A stretch of 64,000 nucleotides of DNA from Rhodamnia argentea (lineage: Eukaryota; Streptophyta; Magnoliopsida; Myrtales; Myrtaceae): NCBI RefSeq assembly GCF_020921035.1, contig NC_063154.1, positions 4,340,001 through 4,404,000 of the forward strand, written 5' to 3'. Positions 47,822 to 60,306 of the stretch are shown here, one piece after another. The notes beneath the pieces are model-generated. The model saw only the letters and a program-made list of their open reading frames with translations, made no database searches and was not told the DNA's origin. Every line of letters starts with the position of its first letter. Position 1 is the first letter of the stretch. A program made the translations under genes and the position numbers.

Positions 47822-50800
47822 CTAATTCACGCTTTTCTCCGAGGCGTATGCAACCTTTTGCATTATCATGGCCTCGGCTGCACGAATTGCTCTCTGCGAT
47901 CCCGTGATTGTGACTTTCCTGTTCCAGACGAGTAAAGGAAAAGAACGTAAACATCCTATAGTGAAGAGATTTATCAGGAAAAAAAAAATTAAAGGGAAAA
48001 CAAAACTCTTATCAAAGTTATGTACCTGTCAGTTGTCCCAGACATGAAGTCACCTCTATCTGATATTTTTATCCTGGCCCCAGTAGCCTATAAGGTCATT
48101 GTCATATCATTTAGTGCTCGAGTCAATTTTTACAATGCCGAGTGATAATAACTTTGAATTGCAAACCTGACTGATGTCCATGATATTCCGTCCACCTCGA
48201 CCAACCACCAATCCAATGTGCTCATCTGCAATGCCAATAGTCATCGAGTTACTTCGCTCTTCCTGCAGAACAAGAAGAAAGCTTTGTCAGTATTCCCATG
48301 AGACCTTTCTTATCAATTTGCATCATTATGGATAGAGAATAGCTGGTTACTAGAAATTTTCCATCGAGTTAACAGCATAATGGCTTGACATGGAGACAAA
48401 ACATACTGTAACCACGATGCTGACTAGACCTGCTCAAATGGGTGGAATGGACCTCTGTGATCAGGATAAAGTATAATACCAAAGCTTGCTCCCTGATAAA
48501 AATTGCACGATAATTCACAGGCTTGGTTGGATTCGGGCCAACTAAGGCCTAACCGACTTTTCAAGCCTTATAGCCAAGCCCACTCATTTAACCCTTCAAG
48601 AACCTGAACTGCTGGGTTACATCAGTAACCAGTAACACACTAGAGTCACACAACCAAGATTTGCCAGATATTCAAACTTTGACGGAATGGAGCACGCAAT
48701 TCCCATTTCGAGAAATAGGCACAACGTGAAAGTCTATAGCCCTATGATAAACTTATTATTATTTACTTTTGGCTCAGCTGTATTATGCTGAGAGTAAGCC
48801 TAGGTATAACAGCAAAAGGTCGCTCCATTGTGGTCTAAGGTCAGGGATTCGAGTCACACAGAAACAGCCTCTGAGAAAAACATGGGTAAGGCTGCCCACG
48901 TCAGCCCTTCCAGACCCCTCAGTGAGGGTAGCCTTGGGCATTGGGACGCTCTTGGCTGCACTTTGCTAAACTCAAGCTTACATAAATATCCATCCAACTG
49001 CGGCCAATTCATGCCCCCTGAGCTCTCTTAACACTGCCCAAGAACTTGTTACCACAGCTAAAAAGAAAAGAAACTCCATACCACATGGATGCAGAGTTTG
49101 GGGTAACACATAGCAACTCAATATGACACTATGGTAACTTGGAGCAAATGAATTATGTCATAAAGAACATCAGCACTAAGAAAACGAATGAACCTTGTTG
49201 TTCTGAAACTTCCCTCCACCTCCACCTCCAGCTGGTCCATAGTTCACCCCATTATATGCTGCTGTTGCAACAGAAGGAAGTACAGGTGTATAGGGAGTAC
49301 CATGAAAACCGGAGAAGTAAACACCTAAACAATCAAGTTAAACAACTCACTATTCATTGTCCATCACCATAATGGCATCAAAATCAATAAGGGATACAGC
49401 TATGCTATTACAATGATAATAGTCCATTCATTCTAAGACGAACTTGCTAAAAATTGCAGAAAAATCAAACATGCAGGATATCCGATAAATCAACTCAACA
49501 GCAACTTGAACTGATTACTAAAGAGATACAAGAATCAAGCCCTCCACCTGATTACACCACTACCAGGTAGCCTAGGCACTAGCCAAGCTAGAAGAATCAA
49601 CACTTCAATCTGCATACTATAGCTTATGCATTGATTGCGGTAATTCACCCATTTAAATATTAGGATTTAGATGACCTGCACATACTGTTTTCTTTTTCGA
49701 TTTCGTAGTAATGAATTGATAGCAAAATCTTTGATTTTGAGGTCAGGATTGCTCCATCAAAGATTTAACTGTAAATTTTTTTCCACTTCTCTAATTCTAT
49801 GACTGGCTCACAATTCAAATTATTGCCAATTGTAGAGATTTTGTCCCAAATTCCACCAACAAGTATATCCATTTGATGAGGCCAAGGCAGTACAGCATGA
49901 GTAGAAAACACTCCAGCTCCAGAGTGTGAGCCATATCCATGAACATGAGAATATCAGAGATGAGACCCTGGCAAAAAATTTGTTCCCTTTGGCCCTTGGC
50001 AATCTCCTTGTAATGCTTTGAAGGTTAGTGTGAAACCAATTCGCGCAGGTAAAACAACTCCATGGTACATTTAGGATAAGACCAGATACAGGTAGATGGC
50101 TCTAGAGAAGGTCTGTCTACACAAGAATACAGTCCTGCCTACTATTTGTTTCATTCAAAGGGCCGCTGGGAAAAGCCACTAAAACAGTGAATTCAACCAA
50201 TCACATCCATGCAACAAACCTTATAAGGCTAAAACCACCTGATACAACAACTACACACTGATTTTCTACCATGTTTTAGTCTGTAGACAATGTTCTCACA
50301 CATCAATGAAGACCGCATGAAGAGAAGGCCGTACTAAAATACCAAATAACAAACAAGAATCACATCCTTAGTCTCACTAGACTCTGTCAGACCGGACTTT
50401 CCGGCATTACTTCCCAGTTGGCATTACTGCCCATCACACTGTTGATTTCTGTGACAATATGACCAGCTTTTGTCGAATACCAGGGGAGATGCAGAGCGAA
50501 TATTGTGAAAAAGGAGATTTGACATATCATAAACATAGATTCCTAAGAATTAATTAAGACGTTATGCAACTTTCAATTGGTGACAACAGAAAAGAAGACA
50601 CTAAATCCTAAATAAAACAGTGAATTCAGACAAACCTGCATAAGAAAATGGCACATTAACAGACTGTGGATAGTGAAGATCTTCTGATAGCTTCAAGAGG
50701 ATCAGATCGACTGCTCGCATTTGTTCATCCAAAGTGCCTGTCACAGTCACTAGCCTATCGTTCAACCCATAATAATTATTATCCTGAGGAGATATCTTGA

Positions 50801-53800
50801 TACCAGCTTGGGACTCTTCAATAAATGACCTGATCGTAAGCAAAAGATATCAGCATTACATGTCCTCAGATAGATCACAGTAACAACAGGTATCATATGA
50901 CCCAAGAAAATTAATTCACGATAACTTAAGTGAAGGAATACAATTAGCAAAATAGTATAAGCCACTGTCACATGATACTATTACAATCGTATATCATATT
51001 GGCACTGGCCACCAATCATCAGCGGCATCCTTGACGAACATGAAGTTTCTTCTTAAGCACCAATAACATGCATAAGTAACAGATATCACATGTCAATCTC
51101 ACCTAAAATCGACAACAACAAACAACAATAACTACCATTCTCAGCATAAGAAGAAGCTGAGAGCAAGGAGTTTCAATAATCCGCGACACTTCTAGGACAA
51201 ACACCATCAAATTTGGGAGTCCTACCAGGGGAAAAAAAAAGGAGAAACGTCCTCAGCCTGGTCGGAATTCAGAAACAGAAATTTACACAAGCAGATTGGT
51301 CTACCTGGAAATAACCCAAATGGTCTTTCAAGAGAAATTGAGAAGACATTTAAAGAATTCTAAGAAAACTCAACTGCTTTTGGAGGTTTGCTTGAGTATG
51401 ATGCTATAGCTACTAGCCAGTTCCCAATACAAAAGTCCAAGCTTTAGCTTTACTTCTCCAGTTATTATAAATCCGGCACTTCCAACTAAGCCTAAATTAA
51501 TATTAGATATCATGTTAGTGATTTTCAGTTACGCCTCAGCTGTTCAGAGTGTGCATATGAACAGTCAACTAGCATATGAACGGTCAACTAACTTCCCAAA
51601 TATTTCACTTTCACAGAATCAGTACCACTTAAGTATGCCCAGGTTTCATTCTTTTAATTAGATGGATTCTATCTTCTTACAGGAAGTTGGTCCGAGTAAA
51701 CTCTAGCGCAAAGAGACAGAATTCCTAAATTGAACCTGGCAAACCACCTTCTTCAATTGGCTTCAAGATGATCTCCAGAAAATTTAAATTGCAGTGCCCA
51801 ATTGAATATACAATCAGAGAAGATCACTTAGTGTTGTTTAGCCACATGAATCCATAGCCTTCAAATACTCCAGTGAGAAGACGTGACTTATGAAAATGGC
51901 ACAGTCCAAAACTTAATGAGAAAGCCTAGGAGACATGTGAACTCTTTGAGGAAGGACACCAAGTGTTTGGATCTTTCAAGAATCATAAACAAAACGAAAA
52001 ATAATGAGAAGATCAATGTGGCAGTGGGGAAAGGCTTTATTCTTATCCAATTCCTGTTGTGGTACTAGTTTATGAATAGAAGAATGATTGACCAGCAGAG
52101 CAAGTTCCCCATAAAACAGTATATAAGGGAAAATGCCTCTTTTTACAATATTAAGGCCAACTATAAAATCCAAGAAGCCAAGAACCCCTAGTCCCTCGGG
52201 TTATTTCAATAATGGAAGAGATACCAGTATGCTTTGTCAATCCTGCAAATTTGATTGGCAGTTTCAAAATCTCTCAACAGTGAAAACAAAATTGAGTACT
52301 CTAGATGAAAACAATGACTTGACACAAGCGCAAAAAGAACAGCAAGGGAAAGGCTACCGGGACGGTCTAGTAAAAGCATACCAATAAGAAGTTATAACAC
52401 TTCAAATGGAAGATCAACTCCAAAGAGGACAAAGAGCATACATACTTTATCGTGGCTCCTCCCTTGCCAATTATGCCACCACAGAAGCTATTTGGAACGA
52501 CTAGTCTCACTTTTGTTCTTGGATCAACATCATTGCCCTCTTCAAGATGAATCTGACCAATAAAACATGTGCCGTTAATCTACAGGAAACATGGAATAGA
52601 ACACAGCAGCATGTTTAACTTAATTTACCTCGCTTAGCAATTTCGAGAGAATGAGTTCTACTGCTTTCAGCACATCATCAAATGGACCAGATATCATGAT
52701 AATCCTGTCAGTTGTCCCAGGAAAGAATTCTTGATTTCGTGACAACTGAATACGTGCTCCAGACTGTGACTGAAAGTCAGTAATTGTTGAACCACCCTTT
52801 CCAATAACTGATCCAGCTGCAGCATTTGACACAAGAAACCTAATATATGTTGGCTTCTCCAGAGAATCTGCCAGCAGTAAGGACAAAAAGATGATCAACA
52901 ACATGATAGCAATTTAACAATTAGGCAAATCAAACAACAAGGCTAGCCAGATAATGGAGAAAAAATTATGATTTTTGGCTTGAGAAATAAGGAAGGGGAT
53001 AGCATGGAAGTGACTATAAGTCATCCTCCACCAAGTCTTTTAGCAACTTCAGCAGTTCGTCTAATTCTAAATTCATCTGACACATATTCGGGGAATAAAA
53101 CTTGACATGCAATGGCCAAACAGTTCTCCAAATAGAACTCTAAAACCAAGACAGGAAAAGAGGAATGGTGCTAGTGAAGTTCACGTCTATTCAACAGAGC
53201 AGCAGCTTTTTTCTTACCTCCTAATCAGAGGCACAACATAATTTAACATGTCTCACTTAAAATGAAAGCGCACCATGAAGTTTTCAGCCAAATTTAAGCT
53301 CTAAAACAGCTATCTGCTATAAGTGGAAGCCCTAATATTAACATAAAGAGCATAATCCCACAAAGTTGGCTTCAGCCATGAATAATGAAAACTCTTGATG
53401 TAAAACAATGACATGCGACAAACCCCTCTCTACATGGTCTAAAATAAAGCTTAACCAGTCACCTCAAGGAGATCATCTATCGCCAAAGCAAGGGTACTAA
53501 GGAAATATTGTTGAGTTAGAGAGTAAAATTCGTGAGTGCTCAGCAAACAGCTACAAGGATTATTCAGTATCACGTGGAGGCGACAATTTATGCATGAACA
53601 CAAGTTGCCAGTCATCCCCCAATTACATTAAGATAGGATAGGGCCAACCAATACAAACATTTGCTATGGGTACGTGAGATCTCCTTAGACTATTGCCACA
53701 TGCATTGAAAAAAGAAGTCAAAATTCACGGCATCAAACACATAAAATAGTTAAAGATAGAAGCCGCTCTTTCAATTCCCCCTGCTTTGAACCTTTTCTGC

Positions 53801-54269
53801 GTGCATCTGCATAAATAATTTGTGCGGTGCCGATAAACCAGAGTACATCAAGCACTTCACCCCAAACGGATAAACGTTGAACGAATCGTAACTGCAAGAG
53901 TTTTGTTTCTCTCTACTACAATTACCTTCGGCATCCAAACAAACAGCTCAGCTTAGGGTTTAAACGCGCATCCGCATTTTCCACAATCAACGCAACGAGA
54001 ACAACAGCCTCCTAGCCCCTCCCGTCGCTAATCGCCATTCAGAATCGCGACATTCGCAGACAACCGGGCACCGCTAAACCTAACTAAGCGCCCCGCCCCC
54101 CCAACAAACGCAGATCGAATTCGCGAGAACAGCGTAAGGAGAGAACAGATCAGGTCGGCCAGAGAGAGAAAACAGCACCTGAAGTCGGGGATTTAGGCGT
54201 CGGCGGCGGCGAGGACCGCTTCGGCCCGAGCTCCGGCGACGACACGTACGAGGTCTCGTTCGACTCCAT
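47822..54269 (-). CDS. Three-KH-domain RNA-binding protein, BTR1-like
   Basis: Eight exons: 54269-54179, 52867-52629, 52552-52446, 50829-50636, 49324-49194, 48262-48167, 48087-48026, 47918-47822. All are GT-AG and the frame is unbroken for 338 residues. KH1 has the GXXG loop in [12 protein letters not shown]2 in [10 protein letters not shown], and KH3 in [11 protein letters not shown] Gly-rich linker ([11 protein letters not shown]) precedes KH3. Wording such as [20 protein letters not shown] and [17 protein letters not shown] matches my memory of Arabidopsis BTR1 (At5g04430), which binds tomato mosaic virus RNA, and of human PCBP-like proteins. The inferred role is single-stranded RNA binding in RNA metabolism. 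The first exon is short and ends TPKSPTS, then a 1.3-kb intron. An Au-like SINE sits in the 0.9-kb intron between exons 5 and 6. In Arabidopsis BTR1 is the immediate neighbour of the kelch gene, as here apart from the glycine-rich gene. Confidence 0.94.
48815..48962 (+). mobile_element. tRNA-derived SINE, Au family-like
   Basis: The B box (GGGATTCGAGTC, about 48844-48855) is followed by the Au hallmark GAAACAGCCTCTGAG, then GGGTAAGGCTGCCC and an end TTGGGCATTGGGACGCTCTT. The A box is weaker. It lies in a BTR1-like intron, opposite to the gene. Confidence 0.7.
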
Positions 54270-54371
54270 CCCTCTAGTTCCGGAGAATCAGTTTCAGTTA
54301 CCGACCTAATCTACGTTATCCGAGAGACAGAGAGAATGTGAGCTAAACCAGAAGCAACATCTGGAAATGGC

Positions 54372-54453
54372 TACGGAAAGCAGAAGGAGGAGGAGGAGAA
54401 GAAGAAGAAGCACAAGGTCAAAGCTGAAACGTGCGAACTCACGGAGGCAGAGG

Positions 54454-54488
<35 letters not shown>
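54372..54488. repeat. GGA and GA microsatellites at the BTR1-like gene start
   Basis: A GGA/GAA run (about 54380-54410) and a (GA)n run (about 54459-54488) lie 100-220 nt upstream of the BTR1-like ATG, probably in its 5' UTR or promoter. The Arg-rich open frame over it is an artefact. Confidence 0.85.
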
Positions 54489-54495
<7 letters not shown>

Positions 54496-54707
54496 GGCGT
54501 CGGTGCGAATCGGTGGTTTTCTGAGCGGAGAGTCGTCGCGGTTTTTCGATTTTCTAATTTCTTCCTCCTCTTTCTTTCCCCTCCCCCAAAACATCCAAAA
54601 ATAAAAAATAAAAAAATAAAATTGAGTGCTTCACGCCCTATCTTGTCGAAAAACTATCTGAATCTCTCTCTCCTCTCCTCTCCGGAAAATTTTTATATTT
54701 TTCTTTT

Positions 54708-55228
54708 TAGTTAATATCATAAAAAAAATTCTAAATTGATGCATTTATGATAAATTTATTTCAAATTATTTTTTTTATCACGAAAAAATCTAAACCGATA
54801 TACATATGATAAATTTATTCTAAACTATTTTTTTTTACCATCAAAAATCCTAAACTGGTATATATGTGACAAATTTACCTTAAACTAATTTTTTTACCAC
54901 GAAATACCCTAAATCGGTACACATGTAATAAATTTACCCTCCAATAAATTGACTTAACATCACGAAAAATTCCAAATTGATAAACTTGTGATAAACAGAG
55001 AGTAAAAATCCCAAATTGGTATATCCATCAACTTCTATGTATTATTGAACTCGGCAATTTAACGGTTAAATTCAACGAAAACTAACAGAGGATAAATTTG
55101 TCATAGGTGTATCGGTTTGGGGTTAAATTTATCATAAGTGTACCAATTTGAAATTTTTTATGGTCAAAAAAATAGTTTTGATTAAATTTATCACAAGTGT
55201 ACCAGTTTATATTTTTGGTGATATTAAC
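54708..55228. repeat. Foldback element, family B (copy 3)
   Basis: Inverted ends read TTAGTTAATATCATAAAAAA at the left and TTTTTGGTGATATTAACC at the right. Inside each arm a roughly 62-bp phrase ('CGATATACATATGATAAATTTATTC' type on the left, 'AAATTTATCACAAGTGTACC' type on the right) is repeated about three to four times. It has no coding content. Confidence 0.75.
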
Positions 55229-56255
55229 CCTTTCTTTTTCGTTTTCTTTTTCTTTTTTCTTGAGAAAAAAAGCACATTAATTTCTCGAGAAACTTCTTGC
55301 ACGTCCCTTCTTTGTCACACATCTTCAAGCCCGTCCGAAATTAAGATAAAAGGGACAACATAGTCCGGCATTAAGTTATTTTATCTAGATTGACAAGTGA
55401 GATTGCAATGTAACATGACTAGCTCAAAATCACTATCCGGGGGAAAATGTTCCGGCATTATAGAACAACCTCATAGCGGACTTTTTCATTCTCGATATAG
55501 ATCGAATTTGAAGTTATTGCGATTGCTGAATTGGACTATCGGCCTATACATGATACGTAAATGCGCCTATTCAATTGGAATTTGTCGCTTAATGTAAGGG
55601 TCGATGTCATTTAATTTTGATACGAGTAGTAAACCTGTGAAATTCCTACATCTAACTCTACTCGTCTGGTGACCAAACAAGCTATGGGAATCTTCCAAAT
55701 GTCATCATCGTCATCGTCATCACCATCATCATCATCATCATCATCGACTTCGTCCATCGAACTCCTTGACGACAGCTTTGGCAAGAAAAATGGCCTAGAT
55801 TAGTTATAGCAAAGCAAGTTCTTGCGCGTCATGTCTTAGGGCCGAATCCTTCGTTTCCTTTTTCCTCTTTAGTTTTATGTTTTGGAAAAACGGGACGCGC
55901 TGATTAAGCAATAGAAACAATTATGTAAGTGGGGCTCGATAATCCGGGCGTCGTCAAATGAAACATTCAAATTTACGTTTCGTTTATTTCGCAAAAAAAA
56001 AAATGAATGATTTGAAAATTAATTTTTTCAAAATAATCGTTTGAAATAATTAATCGATAAAAAATATTTTTGTTATTGATCATAATTTAAGTCTGAATAT
56101 TCTAGTGGATGTTGAAGTTATTCTTCATCCATTTATTTTCATATGCGATAAAAGCGGTCATTTTCACAAAACAAATACATCAATTATAAATTTTTCTACA
56201 AAAAAGAACCGGGCAGAAATGGGCTTATGCGCCGGGCTCAACTCAAGGAGAAAAT
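55229..56255. other. Gene-free stretch
   Basis: A trinucleotide tract of TCA/TCG (55701-55746) is present. No gene is recognised. Confidence 0.35.
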
Positions 56256-58853
56256 GGGAAAATTACCAAAAAAGCCCTTAAATCAATTGCAATTGTATCA
56301 ATCTAAATTTAATTTTTTTTCAATTGAGTCCTAAACTTTTTGTAATCATGTCATTCGATCCATTTGGCGGTCAACTATGACGCCCGGAAATTTCTAGTAC
56401 TAGAAATGTATAAATAAAGTAATATTTCTTGACTTGACGACCAAGTCACCCACATTAGATCTCACGCTTGGGCCAATAGAGAGTTGCCACAAACCTAATC
56501 TAGATTTTAAAGGACACGTCACTAAATTAGCCCAAGCAAGTGGACCAATCATGGAAGGATAAGTGGGCTACACTAGTTTAGGGTAACATACATTACACTA
56601 TAAGTAGGCAAGTGGACCAATTATATTGAGATAAATTAAGGGGGTAATGATGATGGGAGCTCTTATAAATTGAGGGTAGTCCCCCATTTTGGGACCACAT
56701 AAGCCATACTCCTCTCCTTCTCTCTCTCCTCTTCCTCGCCGACTCTCTCTCTCTCTTTCTCGCCACCTCTCTCTAGTCGCTGCCTCACACTAAACTCCGT
56801 CGCCACCATCATTTCCTCCCTCTTGCCGCACTTCCATTCCCTCACTTGCATATGGTTGGTTAGAACATTTGCATTCGAGTATAGGTAAATGGGATTACTA
56901 ATTCTAAGACGATAATATATGTTTATTACTTCAATGAAGTGTTACATTGATGTGTGACATTGAACGGGTGATTACATGTGCGAATATGTGTTATTGCATT
57001 AAGTCACATTGGTTGGACTTCGACGAAGGGTCGAGAAAATACCAAATGAGGATCGGCTGAGGTAAAAACCAAGTCGAACAAGGCCAATCGAAACTAGAAC
57101 CGATCTAACCAAAATCTAGTCGGGACTAGAACAGTAGGCCTAGACCGGCCGGATCGGGTTTGGCCCCTTCAAGCCTGATCCGTCCGGTCCAGTTCGGTTC
57201 TAGCTCGACCGATGTTGGATGGCTTAGTCCGGGTCTTACCGGGGTTGGTTTCCTTGGATGGAGGTGGCTCGGGCGGCTTCTCACATTTCTCGCTTCCATC
57301 AATCCAACCCCGCATGGTACATATTAAAATAAAATCCTAAATCGGCACATGCACTTGTAGAGGTGTAACCGTATGCAAAGACCAAAAATGATTGCATGCT
57401 CATTATCACCCGAGAAATGATGTGCTTGCAAACCGGAGTAGACTTGATTACAAGAGCCCGAGTTGGCTTTATTACAAGATTACGAGTTATCGTTCCCTTG
57501 AAGACCTAAAGGATCAACAAGAGACAGAGCTGGCTTTATTATGAGAAATGATTATGGGCCATCATTCTCGTGAAGGTGGTAATGCGAACAAAACGTTGCT
57601 CTTGAAGTGAAGTTGGGCCTACAAGAAAGCATTCTTAGGAAATGATTACGAGATTACGAGAGTGAGCCGACGAGCTCACGGCCCTTACGAGTAAATAAGT
57701 TACATAATGGAATCGTTGCACGTTGCATACTTGCTATGTGTGATACATGACATTTTTATAGTGAATCATAGAACCACTTTGTCCGATATATTACCGACAC
57801 TACCGAATTGAGTGCTAAGTTGGCATTCCTTTTTTTGGGCCTAGTAATTTCCTTTCTTGGGTTCTTTATTCATTCTTCTATTTTTCAGGAAATTGAGATG
57901 GATCTAACACACGTCCCATTGTTTGGTCTACCGACCCACATGGAGCTTTCCCGGTGACTAGTGATAAACATAGAGACGAATGTTATATATACTAGAATCA
58001 AGGTTGTTGTGCGGGCGGATGTCGAAATAGAGTTGTCGATCCTTCTTGTCTTTGTCACCTGGCACCAAAACGATAATGGTGTACTCATTGGCCCTCTATG
58101 TAACTTTGATGGGTTGCCAAGGTTTTAGAATGGGATGACATCGTAGAATAATGACCAGACCGTGATGGAGGAGAAGCCTTAGAAGCATAGCAATAGTAAG
58201 GAGTAGTAGTATGGTAGTCATCGGCATTTCCTTCCAAAATTTTGAGTATACATAGTAAATGGAAGGTTATGATGTATTGCAAGACATATGACTCATATAT
58301 AGAAAACGACGTGTGTTTGCAAAGGTCTTGGAAGCTATTCTGTCTACTTAATCAAGTTGCATACGGTTATATTTCCGCATTAAAAGAAAAAGGAAAGAGG
58401 AAAGAAATATAATAGTAATAATAATAAATGAGTTTGTGGGGTGATGTGCCTGGGACATTACACCGTCGATGATGTGGCAAATTTTTAATAATATTTTAAT
58501 TTTTAATTTTTTGTCTTGTTTGGTCTTTTCTTGCAAGAAGCCACCGGCGACCTTGGTTGGCCCTCGAGCGAGGGCCCGTGAGCCCTCACGAACCGTTGGC
58601 GAGGGCTCGCATGCCCTCGTTCAAGGGCTGGAGGCCTCCCGTCGGCCTTAAACCAAAATAAAAAAGACAAAAAAACAAAAATATAATTCAAAAATATTAA
58701 ACTATTATTAAAAATTTTCCACATCGGCTTCAATTGGAAAAATAAATTGAATTAGTATAATTTTAAAAATTTTAGGACTCAATTGTAAAAAAAAAAATTA
58801 CCATTGAATTGATACGATTATAATAAATTTAGATTTTTTTTTATAATTTTTTT
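56256..58853. repeat. Foldback element, family A (copy 5), split by a nested insertion
   Basis: The left arm begins GGGAAAATTACCAAAAAAGC at 56256 and is recognisable to about 56375. The inner part and the right arm resume near 58463 (GATGTGGCAAATTTTTAATA) and run to 58853, with a GC-rich centre (58545-58640). The roughly 2.1 kb between is not like other copies, and looks like an insertion. Confidence 0.55.
56378..58462 (+). mobile_element. Possible solo LTR nested in a foldback element
   Basis: The inserted segment begins TGACGCCCGGAAATTTC and ends CTGGGACATTACA, so TG...CA termini. The start resembles LTRs of Ty3-type elements, and the ends are partly inverted. Near 56660-56700 there is a TATAAATTG promoter-like motif followed by a CT-rich leader, as in an LTR R region. 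No coding sequence or second LTR is seen, and no target duplication is evident. Confidence 0.4.
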
Positions 58854-59257
58854 GAATAAAACTAATAGGCTACCTAACTTGCCCAAATTGTGGTTTGGGC
58901 CCCGCCGGCTTGAGCGGGCTGAGTGGGCTATGAGGCCCGTTGTGTAGATTTGACTCGTGTATGAATGGCTAGAAGCCCTTTTATTCTTCTTGATTATGCA
59001 CACTCCTTCCTATACGATTTAAAAGGACTTCAACCCATTGAGTCCATAAGTATTTTCCTTAAAAGTATTCTCTATCAATGATGGAGGGTTTTTTCCTCAA
59101 AGGATGAAAATAAATTTCATTCCTTTACCTACTTTAAAGTTTTATAAAAAGTAAGAAGAAACATTTTTATTGTAATAAAACAAAGAGATACTGCACTAAA
59201 CACTCATAATCCAATATTTTAAAAATCAACTTTAAATATTTTTGAAGTTACTCACAA
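58854..59257. other. Gene-free stretch
   Basis: AT-rich sequence with only short open frames. Nothing is recognised. Confidence 0.3.
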
Positions 59258-60306
59258 GATTTATTATGAAGGAACACTCACTCCCAACAATGAAATGCAT
59301 TTCGAGCATAACATATATGCATAAGCATACATTACATGCAAAAGACTTCTTCATTAATCAAGGCTCCAACGTCCCAAAGCGTCGTTCAATACTAATTACG
59401 AGCTTTGATTAATCTTACATTATATAGTATTAGAGGGCGCATACGTAAGCTTAGTGGATTTGAAACAATCGCCGGCCATACAAAGTCTTAAGAGTGCATG
59501 GAAAGGAAAAGGCAAGCGCATCACCTAAAAGGTATAGCCTTTCATAGGATTTACTAATTCTATATAGATACACACAAACATACACATAATAGGAAACATT
59601 TGAATTTGTATATATGTATAAGTACTAGTTAGTTACATTATCTTGTGTTCGAATGAAGCACAAGAATACACTAAGAGGAGTCAAAAATAGATTCATCTAC
59701 TCCAGAGTACTAGCTAGCCTCGTCTCTGCTAGCGTGCTATCATCCGAAGTCGCGGGGACACGGGTATCCGAAAAAGAATTCAACCACGAAAAAGTGAGCC
59801 GAAACTCAGCAAATAAAACATCTAGTCTAATGACTAGCTAATCCATTCATTCATTTAGTCCAGGATCACGATAGGTATACAAGCAATCAAGCATCAAAGA
59901 AAACCACCCTAACGCACAAACACAAACGAATCGTGGGGCAATGGAAGGTTTGTAAAGGATTTATTATGAAGAAACACTCACTCCCAATATTAAAATGCAT
60001 TTCGAGCATAACATATATGCACAAACGTCTCTTCCTTGATCGGAGCTTCAACATCCTAGGGCATCGTTTGACACTAATTACGAGTTCTGATTTAATCTTA
60101 TATTATATAGTATTAGAAGGCGCATGTAGAAGCTCAATGGACTAGAAACAATCAGCGACCATACAAAGTCATAGAAGTGCATGAAAAAGGAAAAGACATG
60201 CATGTCACCTGAAGGTTATAGCCTTTCATAGGGTTCCCTAACCTATATAGACAAACATACACAAAACAAGAAACATTTGAATTTGTATATATGTATAAGT
60301 ACTAAT
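59258..60306. repeat. Direct repeat (copies about 370 and 350 bp) 700 bp apart
   Basis: Copy 1 is about 59258-59629 and copy 2 about 59958-60306. They share AGATTTATTATGAA, CATTTCGAGCATAACATATA, ATTATATAGTATTAGA, ACCATACAAAGTC, ATAGCCTTTCATAGG and TTTGAATTTGTATATATG. Copy 2 lacks about 20 bp of copy 1. The spacer is 328 bp with no clear PBS. It may be an old tandem duplication or the ends of a small decayed element. Copy 2 ends where the LINE tail begins. Confidence 0.75.

Noticed and set aside
54367-54714. Arg-rich 115-residue open frame near the BTR1-like start
   Set aside because: Encoded by GGA and GA microsatellites; low complexity and unlike any family.
59258-60306. Intact LTR element made of the two direct repeats
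   Set aside because: No TG...CA ends, PBS or purine tract was found, so it is reported only as a direct repeat.
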